The translations under genes were made by a program, and so were the position numbers. From assembly GCF_041734735.1 (NCBI RefSeq), contig NC_134878.1:3139001-3203000 (forward strand): a stretch of DNA of 64,000 bases, given 5' to 3'. Source of the DNA: Babylonia areolata. Its lineage: Eukaryota > Mollusca > Gastropoda > Neogastropoda > Buccinidae. Numbering within the stretch: the first letter of the stretch is position 1; each line of letters begins with the position of its first letter. The notes below the pieces were generated by a model. It was not told the origin of the DNA and searched no databases. It worked only from the letters and a program-made list of their open reading frames with translations. Below, piece after piece: positions 37,916 through 49,900 of this stretch.

Positions 37916-40900
37916 TCTCTCTCTTCTCTCTCTCTCTCTCATTTGCCAAGCCTCAGGGATGACACGCACACGCAGAGTTGTTGCAGCGAGATAAAAATAG
38001 ATCGCCTCGCCAAGTAGATGATTGTTGTAACAGCACACGGGATGTGTCATTCACTGGGCTTACAGACTGAGTTCTGTGCAGCGGCCAGACTCGAAGTATG
38101 AGTATGCGGGTCGATTTACGGCCGGTGCCATGTCTGCTAGTTGTCGGAAAGTGATGGGACAGTGACCGCGTTTTCGGCAAAGTAATGGGACATTTGTCCT
38201 CTTCACTGCCAGTTATGTCGGACATTTTGCAAGTGCAATCGGTCTATGTCCGATGAGGATGTAATACACTGGCTGACCTGATTCTCTTTACCCTACATTT
38301 ATCAGCACAGCTGTGGTCCACAGACCTCTCTCACTATACAGCTGCAGGCCTGGGTCTTCTTTGCCCACACCAACATCCTTATGTGACACAGTACACCCTA
38401 TCTCTGAGCCCCATCACCCCTGGCGAGTGGTGTCACCAACTCACTCACTCAAACTCACACGCCCTTGCACGCTGCGCTGGTTGCGCTGAATTGCCATCAA
38501 AAGAGGGCGCTAGTCAGGGATGCAAAGGGGAGGTAACCTACTTTGGGAGGTTATTGGCCGTAGCTACTTCAGTTTTCTCCGCATAGGTGGGTAGTAGTTT
38601 GCACAGGACAGGAATCAGACCCCTGCCGGAGTCTGCACTAGTGGGTCACGGTAAGTATGTTACATAAAGGTAATTTTAGATAGAAAATTTCCTTTGAGGA
38701 ATCTTGGACAAGTGATGAAGAATTTCTCTGTTGGGACCGATGTTGATAACAGGATGTGGGAGGGAACTGCTGACTTCATTCAGTCATGTTCTTTATTTTT
38801 TCATTGGATTATTGACCCCAAGCTTATTTACAGCTAAGACATACTGGTTTCGGCTTGCTTTATTTTTTGATTGGATTATTGACAGCCAAGTGGAGTGATG
38901 GCCTAGAGGTAACGCATTCGCCTAGGAAGCGAGAGAATCTGAGCGTGCTGGTTCGAATCATGGCTCAGCTGCCAATATTTTCACCCTCTCCACTAGACCT
39001 TGAGTGGTGGTCTGGACGCTAGTCATTCGGATGAGATGATAAACCAAGGTCCCGTGTGCAGCATGCACTTAGCGCACGTAAAAGAACCCACGGCAACAAA
39101 AGGGTTGTTCCTGGCAAAATTCTGTAGAAAAATCCACTTTGATAGGAAAAACAAATAAAACTGCACGCAGGAAAAAAAAAAAAGAGTGGCGCTGTAGTAT
39201 AGCGACATGCTCTCCCTGGGGAGAGCAACCCGAATTTCACACAGAGAAATCTGTTGTGATAAAAAGAAATACAAATACAAATACAGCCTTCTTTATTTTT
39301 CATTAGATTCTTGACAGCCAAGACATACTGTCACTGGTTTCAGCTTGCTTTATTTTTCATTGGATTATTGACAGCCAAGACATACTGACACTGGTTTCAG
39401 CCCTCTTTATTTTTCATTGGATTATTGACAGCCAAGACATACTGTCACTGGTTTCAGCCCTCTTTATTTTTCATTGGATTATTGACAGCCAAGACATACT
39501 GTCACTGGTTTCAGCCATCCAGTTACCGGAGGAGATCCCGCCCATTACAGAGAGGTATTCAGTCTCCTTCCATGGAAGTAAGTTGTCGTGGGTGTATGTC
39601 CTCCTTTCTCCTCTTTTTCTGGACTTCCTGTCTTGTACTGGTTGTTGTTCACTTTGTGCCTGTCTTTATGGTTTCCTCTCTTTCTCCTTTATTGAAATAA
39701 ATTGAGTGTGTGTGTGTATAATTTGCTTCATCTAATTCCATCCTGTCTCTCTTATGAACTTTGTACATGTTTGTCTGTGTGTGTGTGTGTGTGATCCGTT
39801 TAATTTCACCCTCTGTGTCTCTGTTATTAACTGTCACAGTGTGCATTTATCTACTAGCTCAATGTGTGTGCATGCATATTATGTGCATATGTTCCATCCA
39901 GTTACACTGTCTCAGTGTTTGTTATTATTGTACTCCATGTGTGTATATGTGACAGAATTACACTGTCCCTGTTGTTATCTTACTGTGTGTATGTGTGACC
40001 GCATTACATTGTGTCTGTTATCTTGCTGTGTGTATGTGTGACCACATTATGTTGTGTCTTGTTATATTACTGTGTGTATGTGTGACCGCATTACATTGTG
40101 TCTGTTATCTTGCTGTGTGTATGTGTGACCGCATTACCTTGTGTCTGTTGTTTCTGTGTGTGTGTGTGACCGCATTACCTTGTGTCTGTTGTTATCTTAC
40201 TGTGTGTATGTGTGACCGCATTACCTTGTGTCTGTTGTTATCTTACTGTGTGTATGTGTGACCGCATTACCTTGTGTCTGTTGTTATCGTACTGTGTGTA
40301 TATCTATATGTGACTGCATTACACTGTTGTTATCTTACTGTATACAGTGTGAATGTGTGACTGCATTACACTGTTGTTATCTTACTGTATACAGTGTGAA
40401 TGTGTGACTGCATTACACTGTTATCTTACTGTATACAGTGTGTGTGTATATGTGACCTTCCATCATCAGACACGGTCAGGGGCTGCCACCAGCGCCTCGA
40501 AGAGTCGACAGTTAGTTGCCTCACCTTGTGTGTCGGTGGTCCCTGCCTTGAACATCAGTCCCCAGAAAGCTGATGATGAGGTGACTGCAGACCTCAGTGG
40601 TGATGACGACGTAGAGGTGAGTGGTCTGATAACCTTGCCGCACTCATGATGAGGTGGTGACGACGTTGAGGTGAGTGGTCTGATAACCTTGCTGCACTCA
40701 TGATGAGGTGGTGACGACGTTGAGGTGAGTGGTCTGATAACCTTGTTGCACTCATGATGAGGTGGTGACGACGTAGAGGTGAGTGGTCTGATAACCTTGT
40801 TGCACTCATGAGGAGGTGGTGAGGTTGTAAAGGTTGAGTGGTCTGATAACCTTGCCACACTTATGATGAGGTGGTGAGGTTGTAAAGGTGAGTGGTCTGA

Positions 40901-43900
40901 TAACCTTGCTGCACTCATGTTGAAGTGGTGACGACGTAGAGGTGATTGGTCTGATAACCTTGCTGCACTCATGTTGAAGTGGTGACGACGTAGAGGTGAG
41001 TGGTCTGATAACCTTGCTGCACTCATGTTGAGGTGGTGATGACGTAGAGGTGAGTGGTCTGATAACCTTGCTGCACTCATGATGAGGTGGTGACGACGTA
41101 GAGGTGAGTGGTCTGATAACCTTGTTGCACTCATGATGAGGTGGTGACGACGTAGAGGTGATTGGTCTGATAACCTTGTTGCACTCATGTTGAGGTGGTG
41201 ACGACGTAGAGGTGAGTGGTCTGATAACCTTGCCACACTCATGTTAAGGTGGAGGTGAGCGGTCTGATAACCTTGCTGCACTCAGGTCCAGTCTCTACAT
41301 CATTAAGGTGTGTGTGTTGTTATTCATATAACAGACGTAAAGTGCTTTTGTTGGTTGAAAGCTTTTTGCTAAATGCTCTCCTCCTTCTTAGCTGATCATG
41401 TGTGTGTGTGTGTGTATTTTGATATTTACTGAGTAACAGATTTATATTTTCACAGGTTGTATTTTTAATCCAGACGTGAAAATAATATTTTAATTAGGAA
41501 AACTCCAGAATATTGAATGAAAGTTTTGCTGTGTCTTTGGCATGATACATTGATTTTTTTTAATTTTTATTTTTGTACTTTGTACAACACTTAGATCTGT
41601 AGTTTTTTGTTTTTGTTTTTTATCTTTTGATAAATCAGTAGTTCTTACTGAAGTGTTTAGCTGATCCATGTGCAGAAGTGTTACAAGCTTTGCATAAGTT
41701 TCCTGGTATATTGCTGCTGTCTGGAGTTGTTACTTTAGTTTTTGGTATTATTTTGTTATTACTAATACTTACATTACAGTGTGTATCAATGTATGTACAG
41801 TGGGTGTCTGTGTGTATGTTGGTGGATCATTGATTCCACAGAAAAAGAGACAGGGAAATATACTGCATGAGTTTTCTTGGCATATTGCTGTGGTCTGTTT
41901 TTTTGGTGGTGGTTTTTTGTTTTTTCAATCACTAATACTGATGTATACAGTGTGTACGTGTGTGTTGGCAGGTCATTGAATCGTCAGAAGAAGAGAGTGA
42001 GAAAGTCACTGAGCTGGGAAGCTGTGGTGTTCCAGCACCTGGTCAGAATGCAGAGAGCATGAAGTCACTGGCAAACAGTCAGCAGCACACAAATGGACAC
42101 AGTCATCAGGTAGCTTTCTCTCATTCACCTTCAAAACAAAGTGTGAGAGCGGGTAATGGTAATGGTAATTAAAAAAAAAAAAAAAAAAGAAAGAAAGAAG
42201 AGGCTGGTATGGCCTTCTTCAGAAGATGGACAATTGTTTGTTCTGTTCCTACAGACTGAGTTTCTGACTTGCTGTCTTAAACTGTGCTGTCTCCAGTCTT
42301 TCCTGCTGTCTGCAGACATGTCAGTGGATCACATACGTATTCCCCTCCCTCACTGAACACATTTGTTATCATTATCTCCTCTGTGTCCTCCTGTCTCCAC
42401 TCCCTCACTGAACACATTTGTTATCATTATCTCCTCTGCGTCCTCCTGTCTCCACTCCCTCACTGAACACATTTGTTATCATTATCTCCTCTGTGTCCTC
42501 CTGTCTCCACTCACTCACTGAACACATTTGTTGTCATTATCTCCTCTGTGTCCTCCTGTCTCCACTCCTTCACTGAACACATTTGTTATCATTATCTCCT
42601 CTGTGTCCTCCTGTCTCCACTCCCTCACTGAACACATTTGTTATCATTATCTCCTCTGTGCCCTCCTGTCTCCACTCCCTCACTGAACACATTTGTTGTC
42701 ATTATCTCCTCTGTGTCCTCCTGTCTCCACTCCTTCACTGAACACATTTGTTATCATTATCTCCTCTGTGTCCTCCTGTCTCCACTCCCTCACTGAACAC
42801 ATTTGTTATCATTATCTCCTCTGTGTCCTCCTGTCTCCACTCCCTCACTGAACACATTTGTTATCATTATCTCCTCTGTGCCCTCCTGTCTCCACTCCCT
42901 CACTGAACACATTTGTTGTCATTATCTCCTCTGTGTCCTCCTGTCTCCACTCCTTCACTGAACACATTTGTTATCATTATCTCCTCTGTGTCCTCCTGTC
43001 TCCACTCCTTCACTGAACACATTTGTTATCATTATCTCCTCTGTGTCCTCCTGTCTCCACTCCTTCACTGAACACATTTGTTATCATTATCTCCTCTGTG
43101 CCCTCCTGTCTCCACTCCCTCACTGAACACATTTGTTATCATTATCTCCTCTGTGTCCTCCTGTCTCCACTCCCTCACTGAACACATTTGTTATCATTAT
43201 CTCCTCTGTGTCCTCCTGTCTCCACTCACTCACTGAACACATTTGTTATCATTATCTCCTCTGTGTCCTCCTGTCTCCACTCCTTCACTGAACACATTTG
43301 TTATCATTATCTCCTCTGTGTCCTCCTGTCTCGTTGTGGCCACTGCTGCAGACACGTCAGGATCCACCGTGCTGTTTCAGGGGAGTCCTCTCAGCAGACC
43401 AGCCACGGTCACACCCAGTCCTGGCCTGTTTAACGCTCAGCCTCCTGTGGCAGTAGGGTTCGGGTCCCCCCCTTCCACCTTCATCACACCCACTGCCTGG
43501 GGGTCCACTGCACCCAAACCCAAGTCTATCATTGCAGGTGAGGTGTGGTGTTGTCAGAGAATGCCCAACGCTGCAGGTGTGGTGTTGTCAGAGAATGCCC
43601 AACACTGCTGGTGAGGTGTTGTCAGAGAATGCCCAACACTGCAGGTGTGGTGTTGTCAGAGAATGCTCAACGCTGTTGGTGTGGTGTTATTAGAGAATGC
43701 CCAACACTGCAGGTGTGGTGTTATCAGAGAATGCCCAACACTGCAGGTGTGGTGTTGTCAGAGAATGCCCAACACTGCAGGTGTGGTGTTATCAGAGAAT
43801 GCCCAACACTGCTGGTGAGGTGTTGTCAGAGAATGCCCAACACTGCAGGTGTGGTGTTGTCAGAGAATGCCCAACACTGCTGGTGAGGTGTTGTCAGAGA

Positions 43901-46900
43901 ATGCCCAACACTGCAGGTGTGGTGTTGTCAGAGAATGCCCAACACTGCAGGTGTGGTGTTGTCAGAGAATGCCCAACACTGCTGGTGAGGTGTGGTGTTG
44001 TCAGAGAATGCCCAACACTGCTGGTGAGGTGTGGTGTTGTCAGAGAATGCCCAACACTGCTGGTGAGGTGTGGTGTTGTCAGAGAATGCCCAACAGTGCT
44101 GGTGAGGTGAGGTGGTGTCAGAGAATGCCCAACACTGCAGGTGTGGTATTGTCAGAGAATGCCCAACACTGCAGGTGTGGTATTGTCAGAGAATGCCCAA
44201 CACTGCAGGTGTGGTGTGGTGTTGTCAGAGAATGCCCAACACTGCTGGTGAGGTGTGGTGTTGTCAGAGAATGCCCAACAGTGCTGGTGGGGCGAGGTGG
44301 TGTCAGAGAATGCCCAACACTGCAGGTGTGGTATTGTCAGAGAATGCCCAACACTGCAGGTGTGGTGTGGTGTTGTCAGAGAATGCCCAACACTGCTGGT
44401 GAGGTGTGGTGTTGTCAGAGAACGCCCAACACTGCTGGTGAGGTGTGGTGTTGTCAGAGAATGCCCAACACTGCTGGTGAGGTGAGGTGGTGTCAGAGAA
44501 TGGCCAACACTGCAGGTGTGGTGATGTCAGAGAATGCCCAACACTGCTGGTGAGGTGTGGTGTTGTCAGAATGCCCAACATTGCTGGTGAGGTGTGGTGT
44601 TGTCAGAATGCCCAACACTGCAGGTGAGGTGTGGTGTTGTCAGAATGTCCAACACTGCAAGTGAGGTGTGGTGTTGTCAGAATGTCCAACACTGCAGGTG
44701 TGGTGGTGTCAGAGAATGCCCAACACTGCAGGTGAGGTGTGGTGTTGTCAGAATGTCCAACACTGCAAGTGAGGTGTGGTGTTGTCAGAATGTCCAACAC
44801 TGCAGGTGAGGTGTGGTGTTGTCAGAATGTCCAACACTGCAAGTGAGGTGTGGTGTTGTCAGAATGTCCAACACTGCAGGTGTGGTGGTGTCAGAGAATG
44901 CCCAACACTGCAGGTGAGGTGTGGTGTTGTCAGAGAATGTCCAACACTGCAGGTGTGGTGTTGTCAGAGAATGCCAAGTGCTGATGGTGTGTGGACTGGC
45001 TTTTCATGCGGTATTTTATTATTTTTATTATCATTGATACTTATGTAGTGCCTGTCTTTTGTCTGTCTACAATTATTATTATTGTTGATACTTAGAAAGC
45101 ACCTGTTTTCAAACACCAAGCTCTAAGCACTTTATGAACACAGTGTCATTTGCGCAACAGGCTGTCTACATTGGTAGAGCTGACTGACAGCTGCCTTTGG
45201 TACTTATTATGGATTGACGTCAAGATGGAAGGTCTCAATTAGCGTCAAGACAGGAGGCCTGGATTACATCAAGTTGGAAGGTCTCAATTAGCATCAAGAC
45301 AGGAGGCCTGGATTAACATCAAGATGGAAGGTCTCAATTAGCGTCAAGACAGGAGGCCTAGATTAACATGCTGAACAAGGAGAATCGATGGCGTCATAAC
45401 TCAGAATTAGACAAGTGTACAGTTTATTTGATTATTGAGAGAGGGGACTTTGTGAAAGAGGTGTTTTGTCTTTCACACAGGGACTTCCAAGCCGGGCCCC
45501 GGCACCCCCAAGGTGGTGAGTTTTAAGGACACAGGAGGGGCCAGCACTCCGGCAGCCCAGCTGAAGTCGGGCAGTGTGATGGACATCCTGGCGTCCTCTT
45601 CATCGTCAAAATCATCGGCGCACCTCAAGCAAGGCTGTGGCACTGATGCTTTTGGAAGCACAGGTATGTTTGATTTTGATAGCTTACAGTAAACATACCT
45701 TTTCCACTATCCCTGAAGAAGCGAGTGTGTTGAATGTTATCCAGTTTGTTGGTAGATGATGCTGTCTTTGTGAAGAATGTAGCTTTATTTTCTGTGGATT
45801 ATATCGCACTAATCATCAGCAGTTTCCAGATACAAATAGAGAAATTCATTTATGGTGTAAAACACAAACAATACATGAAAATCACAGTCATTCAGCATGT
45901 ATACATAAAAGACATAAAATGTTTAGATGTCAACCTAGGGCAACCCAATGCATACAATGAATAATCACAGCAGACAACGACGACAGAAACCTTTAAAATA
46001 TGACGGAGTAAATCATACATACAGCATCACAGCCACAGATACAATAGTTTATGTTTGCAGAATAGCAGTACAGAGTCCATGGTGAAAAAGGAAATCAACA
46101 GTGATTTAAAATGTTGGCTATAAGCCACATGATTTGATTTGTGTACCTGAATGCATGCCTCTTTGTGTGTGTGTGAATGAATGCATGACTGTGTGTGTGT
46201 GTCTGTTTGAATGCATGCCTCTGTGTGTGTGTGGGGGGGGGAGTGTGGGGGGGGGATTGCATGCCTCTGTGTATGTGTGTGTGTGTGTGTGTGTGAATGC
46301 ATGCCTTTATGTGTGTGTGTGTGTGTGAATGCATGCCTGTGTGTGTGTGTGAATGCATGACTGTGTGTATGTGTGTGTATGAATGCATGCCTGTTTGTGT
46401 ATGTGTATGTGTTACTTTTTTCTTTTGTGAACATGCTGTTTTTGTGAAAGCGACTGTGGTGTTGCGAGAATGGATGACAAGGTTACAGTGCAAAGAGAGA
46501 GGTATGATGGATGGCACTGGCAACAGTCTGTGTGGTGTGGTGACCACATCAGATCTTAACTCAGTGCTACAGTGACGTCCAGGTCTCTTGAGGTTGCGGC
46601 TTGTGTGTCTGGCTTTTGACTTCCAACAACCTGGCACAGTTTTGTAGAAAGTCTCTGGCATGAGATTATTCAGAAATTGTACTGAGAGATTTGGAAAATA
46701 GCACAATACTGATTATTTTAATCATTCTGAGAGATACGGAAAATAGCACAATACTGATACTTTTACATGTGATTGTGACAGCAGTAAAGAGGTTTCTATC
46801 TGAAACAACTCAGTCTCACACCTGAGAGTACAGTTTGAACAGTGGTGATTTCAGTGATGTTAGAATTGTGTGGCAGAATAGTGGTGATTTCAGTACAAGG

Positions 46901-49900
46901 ATCCAGCATCAGTGATGCAGTCTGATGGTAAAATTCTGTGGCAGCTGTTGGAATCATGCAGTGCTGTTTGACTAGTCCTTGGTGTATGGGCCACTAAGAT
47001 CGGACATAACTTTTTATATAGATAGATAAAAAGAACTGATTCAAACTGACCTATTTTGGAGCGAAAGTGAGAAATATCCAGCACAGAGGTCTGGTCACTG
47101 ACCTTTGTTAAATTGGTCATCATGCTTTTCTTCAATACTAGTGAAACATCAGCCAAGTTTTAAAGATAAAAGTTGGTATATATATCTGTTGACTGTCACT
47201 GACCTTTGTTAATCAGCCAGTAGTAGAGTATCATCCAGGTTATAAAGTTAAAGATAAAAGTTGGTAAATATGTGTTGATTGCATCACTTCTGGGACACAT
47301 TCAGCCATTCTTATTCTAATCATTGCCATACTCAGATAGTGTCAATAGTGATTGAGAGCTTAACCCTATGGAGACGTAGTTAAATAGTTCATGTAGTTTT
47401 GCTGTGATGGGCAAATATTGGCATATTTGAAAAATTCAACAAACTTTCACACAGAGACAAAGACATACAAATTACATATCACTGGAAAGTTTACTATCTC
47501 CTCTTTTAACATTTTAAAACAGTTTGCTTATTAAATGCTGCTAATTTTTTTTTGTAATATTTTAAATTATGTCACTAAATACTGAAAAACCAACAAAAAA
47601 AAATTGAAAAATAGGTATTCTGTACTCATCAGGCATGTCATATCCATCAGCTAATCCACAAGGCAGCATATGATGATTTTCTCACTCAGTAAGGTTCCCT
47701 GATTCTTATGAATCAGTTTGAAGTCAAATGTTGCACAACAAACTGTTAAAAAAAATAAAATAAAAGATCACAACACTGGAAAAACAGAAAACGCAAAACC
47801 ACGCGAATCCATCACTTGAAAAAAAAGAAGGAAAAACCTATTTACACATTTCTGCTGCAGCTAGATTATTATTTGCGGTAGTCCTTGACTGTGTGGAACA
47901 CCTCGAAGCATGTAACAGCACAGAGGGGCACTTTACACTGTTTGCACATGATTGTGGTGGCTTTTTTTTGTTTTTCACCTCTTGACATGACGCTCCTTGT
48001 GCTTTGTGTTTGGCATAACACACCTTGCACCCTCTCTGTGTTTTCCTGGTCTGCTGCTCCTTGGTGGGTGGAATGTTAGCAGGCCAGTGACTGCCTGGCC
48101 TCAGTCTCCCCATGTCTGCTCCTGTGTCTGGCAGATCTCCTCCTTATGCGTGTAAAGTGCTTTTTTGAATTTCTGTAACAGACAGTGCTGTCATAAGAAA
48201 AAAAGAAGAAAAGCTTTTGCATGAAGAAAAAAAGAGGAAAAGCTTTTGCATGTATTGCAAAAAATGGGCAAAAAATCAAATGCAAAATAAACATCAATAA
48301 TATTACACAGCATATACACATGCACAAAAATTCAGGAGTGACAGTGTAAATAACACACATGCACAGACATGCCCACGCATAATACACTGACACACCCATT
48401 GCACAGATACACCCCCACACAATTTAGTAAGTGCAGACACACAAAATGATAATTTTACTTTAATCTATACAAATTATTCATCAAGAATTGTAGAAATCAA
48501 CATTATTTACACAAGAAATAAATTAGCAACAATATCAAATTGTAAACACACTCATCTCAACAGGAGTGGGCGTGTCTGGAATGTTGGTGAGAGTCCTGGG
48601 TCCCAGTGAAAAGTGCAGCCAGTGGGAAGTTTGTCAGGTCTTTTACCCACTCATACAAGTACTCTTGTTCCTCATCGTCAATATCTACAGTCATCAAGTC
48701 ATCTTGTCTTGCAGTATGCCGTCACTAGCGTCACTGTCGATTTCTGTCTCAGCGTTGTAGGGGTCAGTCAGCAAAGTTTCATCGTCACTTTCAAAATCAT
48801 CTGGTACTGACTGTCATCATCTTCAGAAAAATCATCAGAATTCGTCACCAGTGTCTAGGTCACGTTCAATGTCTAATCCTTCTTCTGTCAAAATTTTGAC
48901 ATCCTCATGCAGGGAGTACGTCCGCTAGTCCACCATGTTCGTTGCATAAGCATCGTGACCTCTGACTGGGTCAAGAAAATTCGAGAAAAAAGGCCTTTCT
49001 TGCGGTTAACGGTCTAGGGGAAATAACTCAATTTTTCCTAGACTGTCCCCTCAAGAAAGCCTGATTAGTCTCCCTTTAATTGAACACTGCTGAGTGTATG
49101 AAAAAAAAATTGGCGATCCGTCAAATCCTACACTGTGGCATGTCATTCACCGTCAGCGCATCTCCAATGAGTTAATGCTGAAAAGTTGACATGTTGCACT
49201 TTACTCTCCAGTTGGAATTTGGGTGAGAGTCAGCAGATCTGTAAACACAAATCAGGCATTTAAAGGAAAAGGAAAGAAAAAAGCAACTTACCCATTTGCA
49301 CTGGCAACAGTCTGTGTGGTGTGGTGACCACATCAGATCTTAACTCAGTGCTACAGTGATGTCCAGGTCTCTTGAGGTTGTGGCTTGTGTGTCTGGCTTT
49401 CGACTTCCAACAACCTGGCACAGTTTTGTATAATAGACAGCACTTTCAGCAGTGGTTATTTCACAAGAAGGAAACTTTTTGAGCAGAAATGCAGCTATGG
49501 ATTTGAAGTGAAGTGGGTATTTGTCATGTATGACACTTATAGTGGATGGGTTTTGTGAACATAAGAAGACCTTGAATCTGACTTGTCTGGTATAGTTGCA
49601 AATTACACTTAGATGGGTTTGAGTTGTGTGGGTTTTTTTTGTTTTGTTTAAAAAGACTGCATCAAGTGCATGATTCTGACTTGTCTGCTAGTGTTGTGAA
49701 GGGCGGGTTCCAGAGTATGTTTTGTTGGAAACAGTGACTGTGCAGCTGTCTGCTGTGTAAAATAGCACTGCCTTGGTCATTCGGAGATTTCTTTGTGGCT
49801 GATAGTTTTGAAACATAATAGCTCTGCCTTGGTCATTTGGGGATTTCTTTGTGGAATAGCACTGCCTTGGTTATTCGGAGATTTCTTTGTGGCTGATAGT

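Larger units (their letters stand above)
34385..38271 (-). mobile_element. hAT-type DNA transposon with intron-containing transposase
   Basis: The ends CAGGGGTGTACATCCTCA (34385-34402) and the inverse of CAGTGTATTACATCCTCA (ending 38271) match at 14 of 18 positions. Flanking ctgacc on both sides may be a decayed 8-bp target duplication. Near both ends agtaatgggacatttgtcct recurs (about 34440 and 38181). The transposase gene lies inside on the minus strand. Nested in the inverted-end element within NUP153 intron 8. Confidence 0.8.
31945..38700. mobile_element. Decayed element with ~200-bp inverted ends, hAT copy nested inside
   Basis: The left end (about 31945-32155) and right end (about 38487-38700) are inverted copies of one roughly 200-bp sequence containing gacccctgccggagtctgca. 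The interior from 32160 to 34384 and 38272 to 38486 is one element split by the hAT insertion. It includes a Pro/Ser-rich coding-like stretch (about 32540-33250) but no open frame of length. Inverted long ends and a Pro-rich first frame would fit a DIRS-like retroelement, but I could not identify a reverse transcriptase or recombinase, so the family stays open. It is broken and looks old. Confidence 0.5.

Noticed and set aside
38888-38960. tRNA gene
   Set aside because: A and B boxes are present but the fold is decayed and it continues into a SINE body.
40466-41281. 271-codon minus-strand frame (RLSDHSPLRRHHLNMSA repeats)
   Set aside because: Antisense of exon 10 and of its 54-bp donor array.
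42340-43332. Possible CRISPR-like array of direct repeats
   Set aside because: The units are contiguous with no unique spacers, and the locus lies in a spliced animal gene.
43545-45048. Cys-rich open frames (CQRMPNTAGEVWC repeats)
   Set aside because: Translation of the exon 12 donor minisatellite; frames shift between unit types and no start or splice context exists.
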